64,000 nt of DNA, taken from NCBI GenBank assembly GCA_020650975.1, contig JAIPMN010000621.1:1-64000 (forward strand), in the 5' to 3' direction. The DNA comes from Apostichopus californicus. Taxonomy: Eukaryota > Echinodermata > Holothuroidea > Aspidochirotida > Stichopodidae. Position 1 is the first letter of the stretch. Each line of letters opens with the position of its first letter. Shown here piece by piece: positions 50,696 through 64,000 of the stretch. The translations under genes were made by a program, and so were the position numbers. Under the pieces are notes generated by a model, which saw only the letters and a list, made by a program, of their open reading frames with translations, did no database searches and was not told the origin of the DNA.

Positions 50696-52890
50696 AGATT
50701 AGTCAGTGTCAGATAACTAAGTTTATGACGGCAGATTTACTTGTTCCTTGAGGCCTTTAATTTACTTTTGTAGTTTTGTGTCTTAAACTACTCAGTTTTC
50801 AACAAGAACGATTTTGTTTTGTGGTTTGCGATAATCTGTCAATTTTGATTTATAAAATTTATGATTCATCTTGCTAAATTACACAACTGTTGTGCAATTA
50901 TCATTTATAACATCCTCTTAATTGTTTTATGATTACACTGTTTCTGTTCCAGTTTCATCCATTGTTAACAACAAACCACTTGACCCATTTTTCATCCATT
51001 GTGAAGAATAATTATATATGTCCCACTTTCCGTAATTGTTTTATTATCCAACTGTGTTCCCTGGCAACAGTCTTAAAATGTTTTTTTTTTCAGTTAAATA
51101 ATTATTAGTCAATTTGCAACCTGTTGTTTCTATATAATATGATATTAATGTATGTTGATCAACAAAAATGTAAATGAGTAAATGTAAATTTTTCTTTTGT
51201 TTCATGGTTGGGGGTGTTCTCCTCTGTTAATTAAACCTTGTTAGGTTTTATAGAAGACTTCCTTTTACACCTGATTTATACACATTGTTTATATGTCATG
51301 TAATTACTGTATTTACTTCGCTCCCCGCTTACCTGTCTCCCCACAACCTTAGCACCGCATTCTACCGTGTCTAGTATGCCCTGGTAATCTTTTAACACTG
51401 TGCACCCTCACTGACCCCCAGTGACCTCCTTCTTATTTTACCACTCAAAGTGTCTTACGCGTTTTCGTATTGGGAAACCAGTAAGTTTTATAATATTTCT
51501 ATCAATCACTTGTGAAATGAAACTGAGCTAGACCAGTACTACCAGAACCTTTTCCATCCAGTCCTTATAAAATTTAGTTTAGAACACAAAATATGTCTTT
51601 TTTTACTCCCTATTGTGCTATGTGTTACTCGTGAGTAGTTTAACATCTGTGTGGCCTACTGGCGTATATGCTGAACTTTGCCAATCGGCCCTGTTTCACT
51701 TAAAGATCTGATACTAAGTTTGTTGCCCAAAGGTATCCTTAAAAAAAAAATTAAATGTTATTTTGTGGTTTACAATGAAATGTAGATTGCTTTTGTAAAA
51801 GTGTGACGGACAATTGAGTCCAATTATTATTCATGGCTGTCTGCAAAAATGGAAAATTACATTTCAACCTGTAAGCATCAGGAGTTGTATTAAACATACA
51901 TTTTCAGATAGCTGTATATATAACTGAAATATGCATTCAAAACACATAGAAAAGAGCAAGGAGCCCCCCCCCCCCCCTCATTCCTCTACCCTCTTTAACA
52001 ACTGTTGCACTGTAAGATTCTAAACTAATTTTGGATTCAAAGTTTGAATTTCCTGAAATCCAAGGAGTTATATTTGGATGTACTAATGAGGTCAAATACA
52101 TTGTAGACTTACTACTGATAAAATTTATCTTAAATTCCTGCACTAATTTTAGACTTCTGTAAACAATTGAATTATATGACCTTTTCCTGGAAAATAGTTT
52201 GGGTCACATTTTTAGAATTCCTGAATGAAAGGGAGGGAGTCTGTCAGCCCTTGGCATCTCAGATAGGTCATTACTGCCACATTTGGAAAGACATTCCTTT
52301 TTTCTTCTTCTGACAAAACCAAACTTATTTTGTAAGAAACAAATGACCCTTAAAGATAAATTCTTCTCCTTTGGGAAGGGAAGAAATATTCCAATGAATT
52401 TAGGCGTGAACTTTGTTCTCATAAATGTGGTAGATTTTTAAAGGAACTCTGATGAATGAGTAAAATGGTCCACGAAATGATACATGAACCAAGAGTGACT
52501 ATAGTTCAGTGCTTACATTAGTAGCTTCATCAGTATGGTGAGGAGATTAGGGGGAGGGGGTGGTGGTTGGACAGGTGAGGGGAGGACCTCCTGTTAACTA
52601 TAAAGGTTCATGTAACATAAAACTATGATAGAATCAGGCTTAAACTAATCACCAGTGACTGATATTTGTACCACATTTTTCTTTCCTTAAGAGATATATA
52701 ACTAACACTTTTTGCACTGCTCTATTTCCTTTACCTATGATTGTGTTAAAATAGGACTATATATATGAAACATTAACATTGGATACTTTCCTATCTGTGT
52801 CCCATCTAAAGTTAACCAATGAATCAGTTTACAAGGCCCTGTATTGATTAACAGCTTAATATATTGATTAACCTTTGTACTTAAATTAAC
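50696..52890. other. Gene-less stretch
   Basis: Holds the dispersed repeat at 51312-51495 and a C-run at 51965-51977. No other feature is supported. Confidence 0.5.
51312..51495 (+). repeat. Dispersed repeat family (CTTACCTGTCTCCC), copy
   Basis: This is the closest relative of the 26983 copy; the two agree over about 110 bp and again at the end AACCAGTAAGTTTT. Confidence 0.75.
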
Positions 52891-53320
52891 AGTAGCAGCC
52901 AAGATGTATATTAACTCATAACTGACTCTTCTTATTAAATCAATAAAATACTATCTTATCCTATTATTTAAGTTGATGAGCTTAATTTACATTTCATTGG
53001 TATGCTCTCCTTTGTACTCGACTGTGGGAAAGTTGTAACCTTCATCTTTGATACTTAAAAGTCCCTCAGTTTTCATTATCAGGCCCCAACTCTTATTTAT
53101 CTCCCAGTAGCAGCCAAGATGTATGTTAACTCATAACTGACTCTTCTTAATAAATCAATACAATACTATCTCTTCCTATTATTTAAGTTGATGCTTAAAG
53201 TACATTTCATTGTCCTACTCTCCTTTTTGTACTCGACTGTGGGAAAGTTGTAACCTTCATCTTTGATACTAAAAGTCCCTCAGTTTTCATTATCAGGCCC
53301 CAACTGTTATTTACCTCCCA
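52891..53320 (+). repeat. Recent 215-bp tandem duplication
   Basis: The block starting AGTAGCAGCCAAGATGTAT at 52891-53105 is repeated at 53106-53320, both ending near TTATTTA.CTCCCA. The copies differ by roughly ten substitutions and small indels, so the duplication is fairly young. Confidence 0.92.
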
Positions 53321-54968
53321 AATAAGTAGACTGCTTTTGGAGGTCAATGGCATATCGTTCACAGATAGAAGTAGGTTTATGATGTTCATCAAAAGGCATT
53401 TATATAAACAAAAGGGTTTCACAGTATAGACACCGTATTTGACGCCTCTTGGTTACTCTCTTGTGGTATCAGAGTCTAATGGGTAGGGGTTAATTGCCAA
53501 ACACATGCCTTAAGGTCGTTAACCCAGAAATGGACATGGTGTAAAATTATGAGTAAAATGAAAAAAAAAGAATAAGGATGTTCTGAGGTGCAACCATGTA
53601 TCTGGCATCCAAAAGGGATTCATAATTTGTGGTTATTGTTGCTGTACCTGGTGTAGGGCAATTCTTGGTACCTATTGTTTTTTTTTATAAATGAGGATGG
53701 TTTATATATTGGTATTGTTCTGTATCTATTGTCTAGCCATTGAGTCCCACCACTATAGAGCATCTGTCTCCACCAGTTAAATCATAAAAAGACCGGCAGA
53801 TCCGGTTGGATTATTTGTTGTTTGAGGCTTGACTTGATACTATATAGCACTTATTGCCTTCACTCTGAATCATCATGGGACATCAAGTCCCGCCCACATC
53901 ATCAATATTCATGTTATTGATACTGTTACTACTTGAATGAAAATGACTCACAGCTATTATTGTATTGACAAGCTACACACACGGCTCCATTGAAAGTGTT
54001 GATGCAAGCTCCGCCCACTCGATTGTTACTAAGTGATTAAACTTCATTGTGTGTGCATGTGTTGTATACAATACTGCTACAGGTTCAATCCACTCTTTAG
54101 AAGCAAAATTGTTCTTACTTTCAATCCTGGCTGTAACCAAATGGTTGCTTCATCATTAATAAACCTTTGAAAGTTTAGATTTCTAATCATTTGCAAGCCA
54201 CAACTCAAAGCATACTCAGTGATCTCATTTGTCACTGCACTCTGAATTTTATGCCTTATGGATTTCTTATCGGGCCCTTGTGCAAGAATTAAACTGTAAG
54301 TCATTGATGATATCTATCTTATTTTTCCATCTTTTTTATAGTGAAATCACCGTTTACCTCTTTTGTAAAAAATATATAGTATTGGTGCAATTTTTAAGTA
54401 TATTTTTTTCCAAAGTGAAAGTATCTTGTATGTCAAGTGTACTCTTCCATACAAAAGTAGTTTTTTAGTCTATTTCCAAATTTTTGTTCGTAGTAACTCT
54501 TCATGTAAGTTACATAAATTTTATTTTTTCTAGTAATTTTGGTGGTTTCACCCTCTTTTTTTTTCTTTCTTTTTTTTGTTGCATTTTTCATCTTTTTTTC
54601 CTTTTTCTTTCCTTGAGAGTCTTGGTCATTTCTATGCATATAACAATCTGGTATTAATTTGCTGAACTTGAGCAGTGTTTAAATTTTTTTCTCAAATTTC
54701 CTATAAATTTGATCAATTTTTAAATTAATAATCATAACACCTGTTGGCACGGGTAACATCGTCACTCTTTCTGTAAATGAATTTGGTTTTCCTCCTTAAA
54801 AGAATTTTGCCCTGCCTCTCTCCCAGTTTTCCAATTTGAAGATGATTATGATATTCACATTATTGTATCAGTCTACAAATCCCCAACTCACCCACCCCTT
54901 TCCGTTCATGGGTAACCCTCAGCACAAATAGCTATTTAGACGACGCACTGGACACAGGCTAGTTCACA

Positions 54969-55086
54969 ACTTGTTCAAAACTTGTTCAAAACTTGTTCAC
55001 AACTTGTTCAAAACTTGTTCAAAACTTGTTCACAACTTGTTCAAAACTTGTTCACAACTTGTTCACAACATGTTCACAACTTGTTT
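54969..55086 (+). repeat. 11-bp tandem array
   Basis: About ten units of TTGTTCAAAAC or TTGTTCACAAC lie about 550 bp before the first visible MAP3K12/13 exon. Confidence 0.93.
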
Positions 55087-55310
55087 GTGAGGTAAACCCT
55101 TAAAAAGTTCTGAACATGAAAAGGTATGTATCAACCAGGTTCATTGAAGCCAATCTTACCAATTATGTGATACCAATAGTTTTGGTGAAATGTATCAAAC
55201 AACCTCTGAATAATAATCTATTTGAAATTACTTGAAAGGCAAACATAAATTTTAAAGTTTCTTCTGTAATATTCGCAAAGCCAAGGAAAGAAGTCTAGAA
55301 ACAATGATTC

Positions 55311-55313
<3 letters not shown>

Positions 55314-55354
<41 letters not shown>
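55314..55354. repeat. Poly-T tract of 41
   Basis: An uninterrupted run of T, about 275 bp upstream of the MAP3K12/13 first coding exon. Confidence 0.95.
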
Positions 55355-55355
<1 letters not shown>

Positions 55356-55755
55356 ATCAGTAATCTCAAGTACCTTTGAAGAATGTATGTCAATCTGTGA
55401 TGGAGTGCAAAGTACAACAAGGATGTATGACATGTTATAGGTTGCTGATTTATATCCCATTTCCCTGAAACTCCAGATTCTCCAGCTCTTGAATGTTCTC
55501 TGTAAAAACAGCAAAAGCTTCAACTTTTGGCCATAATTCAGTATCCTTGATAGATGTTCCAAAACACATAGATAAATGTTTTGATTTATTTCGACTCAAT
55601 GTTAGTCTTTTCTCTCCTTCATCTTTGCAGGTTCTCCTCTGTGTGAAGATTCTGCGTATAGATAACTTGGAGCAAAAAGAAACAAGAGCAACTTAAGTAG
55701 CTGTCCTAACTTTCAAAGGGCACACAGATAAGAGGAAATCCAGAACAGAATTTCG

Positions 55756-63478
<7,723 letters not shown>

Positions 63479-64000
63479 GTAAGAGCAATATCACTGTTAT
63501 CTTGTCAGTTTTAATGCACTCCCCTCCCACCCCCTCCCTTCCCCCTCCCTCCCCACTCCCCACTGCTGCCCAGATTTAGTCCATTGAATCGGATACCATT
63601 AATCAGTGCGAACCAGTAATACACATCTCGGCCCAGGACTGATGTTAAGGAACTTTGTCTGGTAGAAGCAACAGTTGATATGTGAGAACACTGCTATGCT
63701 TAAATGAATAAACTGAACTGACTAGGAAATATTAAACCAATTTTTAAAGAGAAAAGATGGCTCAGTTGTAATAGCTCAAGATTGGTCTAAACAAAAAGCT
63801 TTGATTGTGGGCAGGGTTAATGAAACATTCTGAAAGTATAACATTGGTTGCATAGAGAAATTTATATCCTCAGTTCATAGAGCAACAACTTAACACTAAG
63901 CCCTACTTTACCCATTTCATCGGACCTGTTTCACTTGCCTGGATATACAAAACTTGAATAACAATTATCTTCCCTGCCTACCTCATATCTTCCTCTCTCT

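Larger units (their letters stand above)
53321..55630. other. Gene-less stretch before MAP3K12/13
   Basis: Holds the TTGTTCA array and the poly-T tract. Minus-strand open frames at 54077-54304 and about 53315-53399 end at canonical donors, but codon use is like background; the upstream non-coding exon of MAP3K12/13 was not identified. Confidence 0.4.

Noticed and set aside
53315-53399. Minus-strand 28-codon frame with ATG and a GTAAAT donor
   Set aside because: Too short, with background codon endings; it overlaps the edge of a tandem duplication.
54077-54304. Minus-strand frame between TTACAG and GTAAGA splice-like sites
   Set aside because: The acceptor lacks a pyrimidine tract and codon use is like the AT-rich background; kept only as a note.
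54433-54639. Lys-rich 68-codon minus-strand frame
   Set aside because: It is a translation of a T-rich low-complexity tract.
55218-55690. Minus-strand open frames opposite the kinase 5' exon, one followed by the poly-T tract (poly-A on that strand)
   Set aside because: I considered a retrocopy, but there is no recognisable parent protein, no target duplication, and no donor site.

Overview
The window looks like AT-rich nuclear DNA from a non-vertebrate animal. The genes have spliced exons with GT-AG introns of about 450-960 bp plus one of 4.6 kb, and the non-coding DNA is full of short non-autonomous transposons, minisatellites and runs of 9-15 G or C. The two recognisable genes are metazoan single-copy types, a UBE2E-class ubiquitin-conjugating enzyme and a MAP3K12/MAP3K13 (DLK/LZK) mixed-lineage kinase. 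A deuterostome invertebrate, possibly an echinoderm, is my best guess, but the sequence does not settle it. Nothing bacterial, viral or CRISPR-like was seen, and no LTR retroelement or Polinton was recognised.

Layout. About 1-7.1 kb is intron or intergenic DNA upstream of the last three exons of UBE2E (7124-9412, + strand); the N-terminal exons are not visible and probably lie before the window. It holds a hAT-type MITE (1962-2340) and a 162-bp near-perfect hairpin (6544-6705). From 9.4 to 55.6 kb no gene can be named. This 46-kb stretch carries three related or look-alike hAT MITE families with clear 8-bp target duplications, a tRNA-derived SINE, a dispersed motif with a hammerhead-like core, local duplications of 38-215 bp and two assembly gaps. 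It also has a few minus-strand open frames with gene-like codon use (near 21.0 and 25.7 kb) and a CRE palindrome followed by a strong splice donor (17.65-17.78 kb). From 55.6 kb to the end lie the first six coding-gene exons of the MAP3K12/13 gene (+ strand), which cover the N-terminus and most of the kinase domain; the leucine zippers must lie beyond the window.

The two genes are not an operon. The family functions are ubiquitin transfer (UBE2E) and a stress/axon-injury MAP3K whose protein level is controlled by ubiquitination in other animals; their proximity here is only an observation. The most distinctive content is the mobile DNA. MITE families A and B share an internal core but have different ends, all three families carry G-run/C-run hairpins near one end, and the larger assembly gap begins inside one of these hairpins. 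A second, truncated SINE copy sits in intron 2 of the kinase gene.
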